Below the pieces are notes generated by a model. The model was given only the letters and a program-made list of their open reading frames with translations. It was not told the origin of the DNA and did not search any database. From contig CAYOZN010000013.1 of the NCBI GenBank assembly GCA_964408455.1, forward strand, positions 1-64,000: DNA of 64,000 nucleotides, given 5' to 3'. Both the position numbers and the translations under genes were made by a program. Shown here in pieces: positions 10,442 through 17,933 of this stretch; the stretch's first letter is position 1; each line of letters opens with the position of its first letter. Origin of the DNA: CAYOZN01 sp964408455. GTDB taxonomy: Bacteria; Planctomycetota; Phycisphaerae; UBA1845; UTPLA1.

Positions 10442-10567
10442 TTCAAGCCCGATGAAGTGGAGGCGTGGCTCAATCGGAATGCCGCGAAATAGAAAGGCGG
10501 CGGATTCTTGCCTGTCTTTGCGTCGTCTATCTGTAACGCGCGTTCGGCATGGCGGAGGGTGCATCCC

Positions 10568-11662
10568 ATGGCACAAAGCCGTAAAGCGGCCTCAATCCTG
10601 TTGGCAATCGCGTGTCTGATCCTGCCGGCATGCAGCCGCGCCGGGCGAGTGACGGCCGACCGCCAGGCCGACCGTCGGAATGATGACCGCATCAAAACCG
10701 AGCGGCCCAGCGCAAATCGTCCCGTCGAATCGCCGCCGACCGCCCGGCCCGTGCATACCTATTCCATCGTCGCCCGTGACCCGGCGACGGGCGAGTTGGG
10801 CGTGGCCGTGCAGTCGCACTGGTTCAGCGTCGGGCCGATCGTGCCCTGGGCCGAGGCGGGCGTCGGCGCCGTCGCCACGCAGTCGCTGGTCGATCCGGCC
10901 TACGGGCCGCTGGGCCTCGCGGCGATGCGGCTCGGCAGGCCGGCGCCGGACGTGCTGCGCGGCCTCGTCGAGGCAGACGACGGTCGCGACGTGCGCCAAG
11001 TCGCCATGATTGACGCGAAGGGGCGCGTCGCCGCGCACACCGGCGCGCGGTGCATCGCTGAAGCCGGTCACGAATTGGACGAGGCGCAGCAGTTCAGCGT
11101 GCAGGCAAACCTGATGGAGAAGGCGAGCGTCTGGCCCGCCATGGCCCGTGCCTATCGCGAGGCAAGTGGCGATCTCGCCGAGCGCATGCTCGCGGCACTG
11201 GAGATGGCCGAGCGCGAAGGCGGCGACATCCGCGGCCGGCAGTCGGCAGCGCTGATCGTCGTGCGGGCGGATTCCACCGGCAAACCCTGGGAAGACCGCG
11301 TGTTCGACCTGCGCGTGGAGGACCATGCCGATCCGGTGGCGGAGCTGCGGCGGCTCTTGACGCTGGCGCGGGCGTACAATCACATGAATGCCGGCGACCT
11401 GGCGATCGAGAAAAAGGACTTCGACGCCGCCGAGCGCGAATATGCCGCCGCGGCGGCACTCGCGCCGCACATCGTGGAAATACCCTTCTGGCAGGCCGTC
11501 AGCTTGGCCAGCGGCGGCCGGCTGGAGGCGGCCCTGCCGGTCTTCCAAGGCGTGTTCGAGCGGGAGCCCAAATGGGCCGACGTCGTGCCCCGCCTGGTCG
11601 AGGCACAACTGCTGCCCAAGACAGCCGCCGAGGAGATTCTGAAGCAGCGACCTGCCCCCTGA
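10568..11662 (+). CDS. DUF1028 (Ntn-hydrolase-like) lipoprotein with TPR-like tail
   Basis: 364 residues from the ATG at 10568, preceded by GGAGGG. The signal segment ends in LILPAC, a lipobox. Residues about 60-255 are DUF1028: HTYSIVARDPATGELGVAVQS, GAVATQSLVDPAYG and QANLMEK. This domain has an Ntn-hydrolase fold, but its substrate is unproven. The tail (about 275-364) has helices spaced like TPR units (RAYNHMNAGDLAIEKKDFDAAE). Probably lipid-anchored outside the cytoplasm. It begins just downstream of the scaffold gap and the deiodinase-like gene on the same strand. Confidence 0.85.
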   Translation: MAQSRKAASILLAIACLILPACSRAGRVTADRQADRRNDDRIKTERPSANRPVESPPTARPVHTYSIVARDPATGELGVAVQSHWFSVGPIVPWAEAGVGAVATQSLVDPAYGPLGLAAMRLGRPAPDVLRGLVEADDGRDVRQVAMIDAKGRVAAHTGARCIAEAGHELDEAQQFSVQANLMEKASVWPAMARAYREASGDLAERMLAALEMAEREGGDIRGRQSAALIVVRADSTGKPWEDRVFDLRVEDHADPVAELRRLLTLARAYNHMNAGDLAIEKKDFDAAEREYAAAAALAPHIVEIPFWQAVSLASGGRLEAALPVFQGVFEREPKWADVVPRLVEAQLLPKTAAEEILKQRPAP

Positions 11663-11688
11663 CGCGAGCCGTGGAACAATCTTGGCCG

Positions 11689-12129
11689 ATGTCGCGTCAA
11701 ACGAAACTTGTCGGCTTCATTGGCGTTTTGGTGTTGCTTTGCATTTCGGCGCTGTGCCTCCTATTTGACGACGCACGGGCGCCGGGCCGCAATGCCTGGC
11801 TGGGCGTCGGCGTGCTTGTCCTGTTGGGCGTCCTGCTCATACTCGCCACACCCCAGGCCATATTCCGTTTGACGCTTACGTCGGATGAGATGATCGTGCA
11901 CTCGCCCTTTGGATTGCGTCATTATCGCCGGGCGGAGCTGGTAGATTTCCGAAAGGACTTTGATCTGGAAAGCAACGGTGCGCCAGTCGCTCTCAGGCTC
12001 TCATTCAGAGGCAGGCGACCCGTTTGCATTGTGGAATGCGCATTCGATTGTGAGCGCGATGAAATCCTGAACGCAATTGATCGGTGGATCGGCGTTGATG
12101 TAAGTACGCCTCGCAAAGATCAAAAATGA
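11689..12129 (+). CDS. Small membrane protein of unknown function
   Basis: 146 residues from the ATG at 11689. Two hydrophobic segments (about 8-26 and 38-55) are followed by a soluble C-terminal half (about 56-146) predicted to be cytoplasmic. That half reads like a small PH-like or DUF3592-like beta domain (TLTSDEMIVHSPFGLRHYRR), but I cannot assign a family. It starts 26 bp after the DUF1028 gene, so cotranscription is likely. Confidence 0.6.
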   Translation: MSRQTKLVGFIGVLVLLCISALCLLFDDARAPGRNAWLGVGVLVLLGVLLILATPQAIFRLTLTSDEMIVHSPFGLRHYRRAELVDFRKDFDLESNGAPVALRLSFRGRRPVCIVECAFDCERDEILNAIDRWIGVDVSTPRKDQK

Positions 12130-12140
12130 CGCCTCCTGCG

Positions 12141-13091
12141 TCACCTGCCAACGGCAATGTCCCGCAGCCATCGCGGAATGCTCGATTCTGGAAACGGCAT
12201 CGATGCCGGCGGTGAGTCCGCCCACATCAGCATGCCGATGCACTCCACGTCAATGGCGCGCTGCGCCAATGAAACAAAATCACCCGGCATCCACGCCACC
12301 AATATCTCCTGATCCGACTCACCCGCCTGCACGATGTCGACCCACGTGTCCCACGGTGGCGTATCGCTATTGTCAAGAAAGCCCTCGGTCTCGTCCGCGG
12401 TAATGCCGTTGTGGTTCGAACAATCGAGGAAATGTAGCAACAGCCGGCCTCCGGACAGACCGCCCGCAACAGGGAATTCAGCCCGGCGCGCCTTCGCTTG
12501 CAGCAATTGGGCGCGTCGATGCACGACGGACACGATCATCCACCGGCTGGCCCACAGATCGTCGGGCTCAAACTCCTCAGCGGCGGCCCGCAGCTCGTTC
12601 CCCAGTGCCTCGGATCGCAGCACGGCCTTCGCATTCGAGTACTTGATTCGTTCGGCGCACCAGGCGATTGTCTCGCGCAGGCGGCATATAAATCGAGACC
12701 GCGCTTGTTCCTCGCTGACCGCGTGGCTTTCGGCCATGCGAATGCAGTCAGCAATGGTGCGACGCAGCCACTTCTCCATTCGCGGTGCGCTGCGGATGAA
12801 GACGTCCATCGATTCATCGATGCAGGCGGAATCGGCCAGATAAAGTGCAAGATTCGGCTGGAATTTGAGCTTCGGCCGTGGCTTGGCATGCCGCCTTCGC
12901 GCGGCCACGGCAAGCATTGCGCGCAACAGCGACGCGCCCGCCGGCACAATGCACTCCCTTTCCTCTTCGTTGGCTTTGTGCCATGCATGTTCCATTAGGC
13001 AGGCGAGACTCTGTGCAGAATACTCATAGAAGTGCTGCTGCTGTTCGGGATGCAGGCGCTCGATTTGCGATTGGATCTCAGCCATTGCCAT
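12141..13091 (-). CDS. Hypothetical protein coupled to oleC
   Basis: 316 residues from the ATG at 13091, which overlaps the oleC stop (TAATG). Mostly helical and soluble, with no signal peptide or membrane segment. I do not recognise the family. The C-terminus (CIGMLMWADSPPASMPFPES) and the acidic middle section (DETEGFLDNSDTPPWDTWVDI) hint at an immunity/SUFU- or SMI1-like alpha-beta protein, but that is only an impression. Base use is less GC-biased than oleC. Confidence 0.6.
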   Translation of the reverse strand: MAMAEIQSQIERLHPEQQQHFYEYSAQSLACLMEHAWHKANEEERECIVPAGASLLRAMLAVAARRRHAKPRPKLKFQPNLALYLADSACIDESMDVFIRSAPRMEKWLRRTIADCIRMAESHAVSEEQARSRFICRLRETIAWCAERIKYSNAKAVLRSEALGNELRAAAEEFEPDDLWASRWMIVSVVHRRAQLLQAKARRAEFPVAGGLSGGRLLLHFLDCSNHNGITADETEGFLDNSDTPPWDTWVDIVQAGESDQEILVAWMPGDFVSLAQRAIDVECIGMLMWADSPPASMPFPESSIPRWLRDIAVGR

Positions 13092-15091
13092 TACAAACTC
13101 GACTTGAAGTTCCTGATGGCCCATTCCGCCAGCTTCTCGCGAAATATCTTCGAATTATGCCGAATATCCACCGGGAAGGAGCCCGGATGATACAGGACCC
13201 GCTTCACATGCCGGGCCATCTCGTGCAATGAGCCGAGATTCAGCAATTCAATGCCGAGATCATCGGCCGGTTCCCCGCCATTCGCCTTCAGCGCCTCCGC
13301 CTTGAGCTCCACGCACAGCACCGCCGTCTGCCGCGGCCGCTCACCGGTCCCCACCAGTGCCGTCCGTTTGACGCTCTGATGCTGGTTGAAGATCGCCTCC
13401 ACCGGTTCCGTGAACAGCGTGCCGTGCTCCGTCTCCACCCGGTGCGCCTTGCGGCCGTAGAACCACAACCGCCCGCTTTCGTCCATCCGGCCCACATCCC
13501 CCATGCGATGCCACACGCCGTCCCCGTCGCGGATTTTCGCCAGCCGCGTCGCCGCCGCGCTGGTGCAATACTCGCGCGTGACGACCGGCCCCTTCACGAC
13601 GATCTCGCCGATCTCGCCGGCGGGCAGCACCAGTTCGTCGCTCCACGTCTCGATCGCCTCATCGCGGATGCGGATGATCCGCACCTCGACGCCCGGCACC
13701 GGCCGGCCCACGCACGTGCCACGTCCGCGGCACGTCTCGGGCGCCGTCTCCGCCAGGATCTCGCGGCTGCCGATGCTGGCGACCGGCAGCGCCTCCGTCG
13801 CGCCATACGGCGTAAAGATCTGCGGCAAGGCCTCCGAAGCGAGGCCGCTGCCAGCAACTGAAGTGTGGCACCGGCTACCAGCCGGTGCGGTGCCGGGCAC
13901 ATCGCAGGAATGCGGCCCATTGTCGAGGGCGTCCGGCGCCACGCCGGCATCCACGGACTGCCTGCTCCCCTTGCCGACGTTGTCAAACATCGCCGAAAAC
14001 CGCCGGATCACCTCCACCGGCACCGCCGCCCCCGCCGAAATCACGCGCCGCAGTGACGGCAGCCTGACACCCTCCGCCTCGCCATACCGCCCCACGCGGT
14101 CGAGCAGCGCCGGCGAGCCGAACATGTGCGTCACGCCGTTGTCGCGGATCGCCTCGATGATCTTCACCGGATCGACCATCGCCGGCCGCGTCGGGTCCAT
14201 CTCCGGCAGCACCGCGGTCATGCCCAGCGCCGGATCGAACAGGGCGAACAGCGGAAACGTCGGCAGATCGATCTCGTCCGCCCCGATGCCGAAATGCGCC
14301 TTCAGGATGCGCACCTGCGCATCGAACATGCCGTGCAGATAGAGCACGCCCTTGGGCGGACCGGTGCTGCCGGTCGTGAAGATGATGGCCGCCGGCTCGT
14401 CCGGTCGCATCGGTGCCACGTCGCAGCTACCCTCCGCCGCCCTCGCGCCGAAGGCATCCACTCCCCCCCTTGCCAGGGGGGGGCATCCACTCCCCCCCTT
14501 GCCAAGGGGGGGCTGGGGGGGGGTTGATACGCCGCGCAGATCGCAAAGCCGATGCCCACCCCAGAACCAGCGCCGCCCCGCGGAAATGACGATGCGCACG
14601 CCGCGAAAGGCCGACCGGTGCGTGATGCGCAGCACCTGTGCCGCAGGAATGCCGATGAATGCCTCTGCGTTTACATCGCGCAGGCACGCCGCCATTCGCC
14701 GCACGCCCATGCCCGGATCGATCAGCACCGGCACCGCGCCGATCTTGTACAGCGCAAACGTCAGCGCAAAGAACTCCGCCGACGGCCGCACCATCAGGAT
14801 CGTCCGCATCCCCCGGACAATTCCGATCCCCGCCAGCCCGTGCGCGTATCGGTCGCTCTCCTCGTTGAGTTCCCGAAACGTCCAGCGCGAATACACCGCC
14901 CGCCCGGCCGCATCCCGCGACGTCCGCCACACGATCGCCGCCTTGTCCGGCTGCTCCGCCGCGCGCAGCGGCAGCCACGCGGCCACGTTGACGATGCCGG
15001 CATGCGCACTCGCTCCCGCAACGCCGCACCCGCTCACCGGGTGATTGTCTCGCCGGCGCGTTTGTAAGGTGTCGTCAAGTGTTTCGGACAT
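13091..15091 (-). CDS. oleC: Olefin beta-lactone synthetase OleC (AMP-binding)
   Basis: 666 residues from the ATG at 15091. OleC uses ATP to close a beta-hydroxy acid into a beta-lactone in head-to-head hydrocarbon synthesis. Diagnostic blocks: ESDRYAHGL, GAVPVLIDPGMG, GRRWFWGGH, the ATP loop FTTGSTGPPKGV (about 238-249), FPLFALFDPALGMT, MFGSPALLDRVGRY, TPYGATEALPVASIGSRE and RKAHRVET. Two inserts break otherwise conserved flow. One (about 183-224) is translated from a CCCCCTTGC-type repeat, and one (about 370-422) contains a GTGTGGCA-type palindrome. Both keep frame and fall between structural blocks. OleC follows oleB with a 58-bp overlap. Family members are normally about 550-600 residues. 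Confidence 0.93.
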   Translation of the reverse strand: MSETLDDTLQTRRRDNHPVSGCGVAGASAHAGIVNVAAWLPLRAAEQPDKAAIVWRTSRDAAGRAVYSRWTFRELNEESDRYAHGLAGIGIVRGMRTILMVRPSAEFFALTFALYKIGAVPVLIDPGMGVRRMAACLRDVNAEAFIGIPAAQVLRITHRSAFRGVRIVISAGRRWFWGGHRLCDLRGVSTPPQPPLGKGGSGCPPLARGGVDAFGARAAEGSCDVAPMRPDEPAAIIFTTGSTGPPKGVLYLHGMFDAQVRILKAHFGIGADEIDLPTFPLFALFDPALGMTAVLPEMDPTRPAMVDPVKIIEAIRDNGVTHMFGSPALLDRVGRYGEAEGVRLPSLRRVISAGAAVPVEVIRRFSAMFDNVGKGSRQSVDAGVAPDALDNGPHSCDVPGTAPAGSRCHTSVAGSGLASEALPQIFTPYGATEALPVASIGSREILAETAPETCRGRGTCVGRPVPGVEVRIIRIRDEAIETWSDELVLPAGEIGEIVVKGPVVTREYCTSAAATRLAKIRDGDGVWHRMGDVGRMDESGRLWFYGRKAHRVETEHGTLFTEPVEAIFNQHQSVKRTALVGTGERPRQTAVLCVELKAEALKANGGEPADDLGIELLNLGSLHEMARHVKRVLYHPGSFPVDIRHNSKIFREKLAEWAIRNFKSSL
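13863..13894. repeat. GTGTGGCA-type palindrome inside oleC
   Basis: GTGTGGCACCGGCT, ACC, AGCCGGTGCGGTGCC: the same palindrome as the intergenic copies, here read as part of the OleC protein just upstream of the TPYGATEALP block. Confidence 0.85.
14455..14527. repeat. C-rich/G-rich hairpin repeat pair inside oleC
   Basis: Two consecutive hairpins of the type CCCCCCTTGCCA(A/G)GGGGGGG, a repeat known from many bacterial genomes. They encode Gly/Pro-rich segments (LGKGG, LARGG) of OleC on the minus strand. Confidence 0.85.
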
Positions 15092-16044
15092 GGCATGCTG
15101 ACCGGATCGCCATGGCTTTCCGTCTCGCACAAGAACTTCTGCACTCTCCGAATGATCCGCTCCGCCGCATCCTCCAGCACGTAATGCCCCGCATCCTCAA
15201 ACACGCGCACCTCCGCCGCCGGAAAGCGACGCCGCCACTCCGCGAGAAACGCATCGTCAAACACAAAATCGTGCCGCCCCCAGAGAATCAGCGTCGGCAC
15301 GTGCGCCAGCCGGTGCAGATTCTCGTCGGTCCACCGCGCCAATTCATAACTCGGATGCGTCTCGTCCAGCGGTATGTCGTGCACGAACAGCCGCGTCGCC
15401 AGCCGGTTCGCATACGTGTCGTACGGCGCGAGCAGCCCCGCCCGCACCTCGGGCGACAGCCCCCGCTCCGTCGCCGTCCAGGCCGCGCCGACGGCGAACA
15501 GGTTCAATCCCTGCACCAGCAGTCGTGCCATCGCAGTGTCACGATGCACCAGCTTCAATTGCCACGGCAGTTCGCGACCCGCCGGCAGCAGAAACGCCGC
15601 GGTATTGAATATCACCAGCCGCGCGATCCGCTCCGGCCGCCGCAGTGCCGCCGTCAGCCCGATCATGCCGCCCCAGTCGTGCACCACCAGTGTGACATTT
15701 TCTTCGATGCCGAGATGATCGAACAGCGCCTCGACGTCTGCCACGCGATCTCGCAACCGATACCCGTACTCCGATGCATCCGGCTTGTCCGACAGCCCGC
15801 AGCCCATGTGATCGACGGCGATGCAGCGGTGCGTCGCTCGCAATGCCTTGATCGGCTCGCGAAAATAGAACGACCACGTCGGATTGCCGTGAATGAACAC
15901 CAGCGGCGATGCGCCCTCGCGGCGCCCCGGCCCGCTGTATTCGTCCAGATAATGCAGACGCGCTCCATTCCGATCGAGATATCGGCTCTCGAAGGGATAC
16001 AGCCGCCGCCAGGGGTGCCAGTCCGCCGTCATTCTCAACCGCAT
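15034..16044 (-). CDS. oleB: Beta-lactone decarboxylase OleB (alpha/beta hydrolase)
   Basis: 336 residues from the ATG at 16044; an upstream GTG at 16071 is possible. The haloalkane-dehalogenase-like fold is clear: HGNPTWSFYFR oxyanion region, DHMGCGLSDKP, nucleophile in VVHDWGGMIGL (Asp about 123) and the C-terminal catalytic His of DAGHYVLEDA. In olefin-producing bacteria OleB removes CO2 from the beta-lactone made by OleC to give the cis-olefin. The partner oleC directly downstream, overlapping by 58 bp, supports this over a true dehalogenase. Confidence 0.9.
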   Translation of the reverse strand: MRLRMTADWHPWRRLYPFESRYLDRNGARLHYLDEYSGPGRREGASPLVFIHGNPTWSFYFREPIKALRATHRCIAVDHMGCGLSDKPDASEYGYRLRDRVADVEALFDHLGIEENVTLVVHDWGGMIGLTAALRRPERIARLVIFNTAAFLLPAGRELPWQLKLVHRDTAMARLLVQGLNLFAVGAAWTATERGLSPEVRAGLLAPYDTYANRLATRLFVHDIPLDETHPSYELARWTDENLHRLAHVPTLILWGRHDFVFDDAFLAEWRRRFPAAEVRVFEDAGHYVLEDAAERIIRRVQKFLCETESHGDPVSMPCPKHLTTPYKRAGETITR

Positions 16045-16168
16045 TGAATCAGGTGACTTTCGCCGGTGCACAGTTCACAAAAAACAACAGCACCGCCCGC
16101 TATCAAGGCAGGCCCTCAACCCCGTCCCCGCGCCCTCGCGTGCCTGCGCCAATCTCCGCGCGTGACGC

Positions 16169-17128
16169 TCACTCCGGCAGGATGATCCGCCGGCCGGGCT
16201 TGACGCCGTCGCGCGGGGCCCGCCGCCGACCGCGCTCATCCTCGCGTCGCGCTGGCGGCCGCCCATCACCTTGCCGACGCTTTGCCGGTGGCCGCCCTTC
16301 GCGGCGCGGCGCCGCCGCCTCCGATCGTCCGCCCGGCCTGCCGCGCGACTTCGCCGGTCGCGGCCTTGCCGCTCCGCGCCGCGCCGGCTGCGGCGCATCC
16401 AGTGACACCCCCTCGGCAAGCTTGTGCAGATGCCGCACTTCCGAATCATCCAGCGGCCGGAACGATCCGACCGGTAGCTTGCGGATGCTCAGCTTCCCCA
16501 TGCGAATGCGCAACAGCCGCCGCACCTTGTGACCAAACTTGGCCAGCATGCGACGTATCTCGCGATTGCGACCCTCGCGCAGCGTGATCTCCAGCGTCGA
16601 TCGTCGCCGGTCCGCCCGGATCATCTCGATCTGCGCCGGCGCCGTCTTACCATCCGATAGCCACACGCCGCGTCGCAGCTCCGCCAGCGTCTCCGGCGTC
16701 GGTCGGCCGTCCACCTCCACGCGGTAGGTCTTCGGCGTCTGGAAGCTCGGATGCGTCAGCTTCTGCGTCAGCTCGCCGTCGTTTGTCATGATCAGCAGCC
16801 CGAGCGAATCGGCGTCGAGTCGCCCGACCGGATACAGCCGCTCCTTCACGCCGACCAGAAGATCCACCGCCCGCGGCCGCCCGTCCGGATCGGCATGCGT
16901 GCAGTAATACCCCGGCGGCTTGTTGAGCAGGTAGTACACATGCTTCTGCGGCTTGACCGGCTTGCCGTCGACGGCAATCTTGTCCACCTGTGGGTCGACC
17001 AGGCAGGGCAGCGTCTCCACGAGGGCGCCGTTGACGCTGACGCGCCCGTCGGCCACCAGGTCCTCGCAGGCCCGCCGCGAGCCGAAACCCGCCGCGGCCA
17101 GGATCTTCTGTATTCGTTCGCGCTGCAT
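16169..17128 (-). CDS. 23S rRNA pseudouridine synthase, RluB/RsuA family
   Basis: 319 residues from the ATG at 17128 (MQRERIQKILAAAGFGSRRA). An S4 RNA-binding domain occupies about 1-60. The catalytic domain has GRLDADSLGLL with the catalytic Asp and the family element REGRNREIRRML. It modifies a uridine in large-subunit rRNA (RluB type most likely; RsuA/RluE not excluded). From about 240 to the end is an Arg/Pro/Gly/Lys-rich disordered tail of some 80 residues, longer than in E. coli RluB. It lies 124 bp upstream of oleB on the same strand. Confidence 0.88.
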   Translation of the reverse strand: MQRERIQKILAAAGFGSRRACEDLVADGRVSVNGALVETLPCLVDPQVDKIAVDGKPVKPQKHVYYLLNKPPGYYCTHADPDGRPRAVDLLVGVKERLYPVGRLDADSLGLLIMTNDGELTQKLTHPSFQTPKTYRVEVDGRPTPETLAELRRGVWLSDGKTAPAQIEMIRADRRRSTLEITLREGRNREIRRMLAKFGHKVRRLLRIRMGKLSIRKLPVGSFRPLDDSEVRHLHKLAEGVSLDAPQPARRGAARPRPAKSRGRPGGRSEAAAPRREGRPPAKRRQGDGRPPARREDERGRRRAPRDGVKPGRRIILPE

Positions 17129-17158
17129 CGAATCGCCTTGCCTTGTAACGCTGGACCC

Positions 17159-17200
17159 TGTAGCACCGGAACCCTGTGGCACCGGTTTCCAACCGGTGAT
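17159..17200. repeat. GTGGCACCGG-type palindromic repeat
   Basis: TAGCACCGGAACCCTGTGGC, then CACCGGTTTCCAACCGGTG: a degenerate pair of the dispersed palindrome family in the leader of the rluB-like gene. Confidence 0.7.
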
Positions 17201-17360
17201 CCCTTCATGCCAAACCCGCGCTTGGCCGAACTTCACCGGCACCAGGGCACGAAGCAGGCACCAACCCTCGCGCCGCGATCCGTTCCCGTCGGGCGCTCCG
17301 GCGAGAATCTTAGCTCATTTCACAGGTGATGTCGTTGCGGCCCCGCCGCGCCCCGCGGCA

Positions 17361-17388
17361 TGGCAAAGAACCCCTCCGCGCATATAAT
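17361..17388 (+). promoter_or_regulatory. Putative sigma-70-type promoter of the SRP RNA
   Basis: Perfect TATAAT at 17383-17388, with a weak -35 match (TGGCAA, 17361-17366) at a 16-bp spacing. The predicted start lies about 30 nt before the SRP RNA core. Confidence 0.5.
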
Positions 17389-17423
17389 CGCCTTGCTCAA
17401 TACTGCGAAGCCGGCGGTGTCCT

Positions 17424-17536
17424 TCAAGTCCGGCTCGGTCCCATGCAACGCTCCGGCCCGGATAACGGGTCAGGTGGGAAACCAAGCAGCCCAGCCAGGC
17501 CGGCCCGTGTGCCGTGGATCACCGAGTCGGACTTGA
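17424..17536 (+). ncRNA. ffs: Signal recognition particle RNA, 4.5S type
   Basis: 113 nt, the size of E. coli 4.5S RNA (114 nt). The ends pair over 15 bp (CAAGTCCGGCTCGGT with ACCGAGTCGGACTTG, one G-U). Internal SRP signatures: CATGCAACGCTCC, the Ffh-binding region GGGTCAGGTGGGAAACCAAG, AGCAGCC, and CGTGTGCCGTGGAT. A TATAAT box stands upstream. The product binds Ffh for co-translational membrane targeting. Placement just before dnaX is seen in several other bacterial groups. Confidence 0.9.
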
Positions 17537-17548
17537 TCGACACCGCAG

Positions 17549-17674
17549 GTCGTTTCATCCGCAGATGACGCAGATTTGCACAGACGTAGAGTCGTTTCAT
17601 CCGCAGATGACGCAGATTTGCACAGACGAAGAGTCGTTTCATCCGCAGATGACGCAGATTTGCGCAGACCAAGA
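17549..17674. repeat. Three 42-bp tandem repeats
   Basis: GTCGTTTCATCCGCAGATGA begins copies at 17549, 17591 and 17633, exactly 42 bp apart. Each contains CGCAGATTTG(C)GCAGAC-like sequence. The copies are nearly identical. They lie between ffs and dnaX. Confidence 0.92.
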
Positions 17675-17710
17675 GTGAGTGTCTTCCCGCAGTCTGCGGG
17701 AGTCCTTATG

Positions 17711-17913
17711 CAAACTGCGTTAATCTGCGTCAATCTGTGTTAATCTGCGGATCAATCTTTTCCGAGGCTTCGCGCAGAACAGGAAAGAGAAGTGAAACTC
17801 CACCAGTCACGTAACATCTTCTCCCCCTCTGCGTTCTCTGCAACTCTTCGCGAAGCCCTCCTGCCAGGTCTTCGAATGCAATCTGCGTCAATCTGCGTTA
17901 ATCTGCGGATCAG
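17711..17913. repeat. AATCTGCG(T/G)-type short repeat clusters before dnaX
   Basis: Two clusters (17711-17755 and 17879-17913) of 10-11-bp units such as TTAATCTGCGTCAATCTG, each ending in GCGGATCA. They are the reverse complement of the 42-bp repeat core, so transcripts could fold. The second cluster ends 20 bp before the dnaX start. Confidence 0.85.
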
Positions 17914-17933
17914 TCATCGCCGAGGCTCATGAC

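Noticed and set aside
15034..16044. Haloalkane dehalogenase
   Set aside because: The fold and motif match, but direct overlap with oleC points to OleB.
17549..17674. Three evenly spaced units considered as a mini-CRISPR
   Set aside because: The repeat and intervening segments are both nearly identical (42-bp tandem), so there are no unique spacers, and no cas genes are present.
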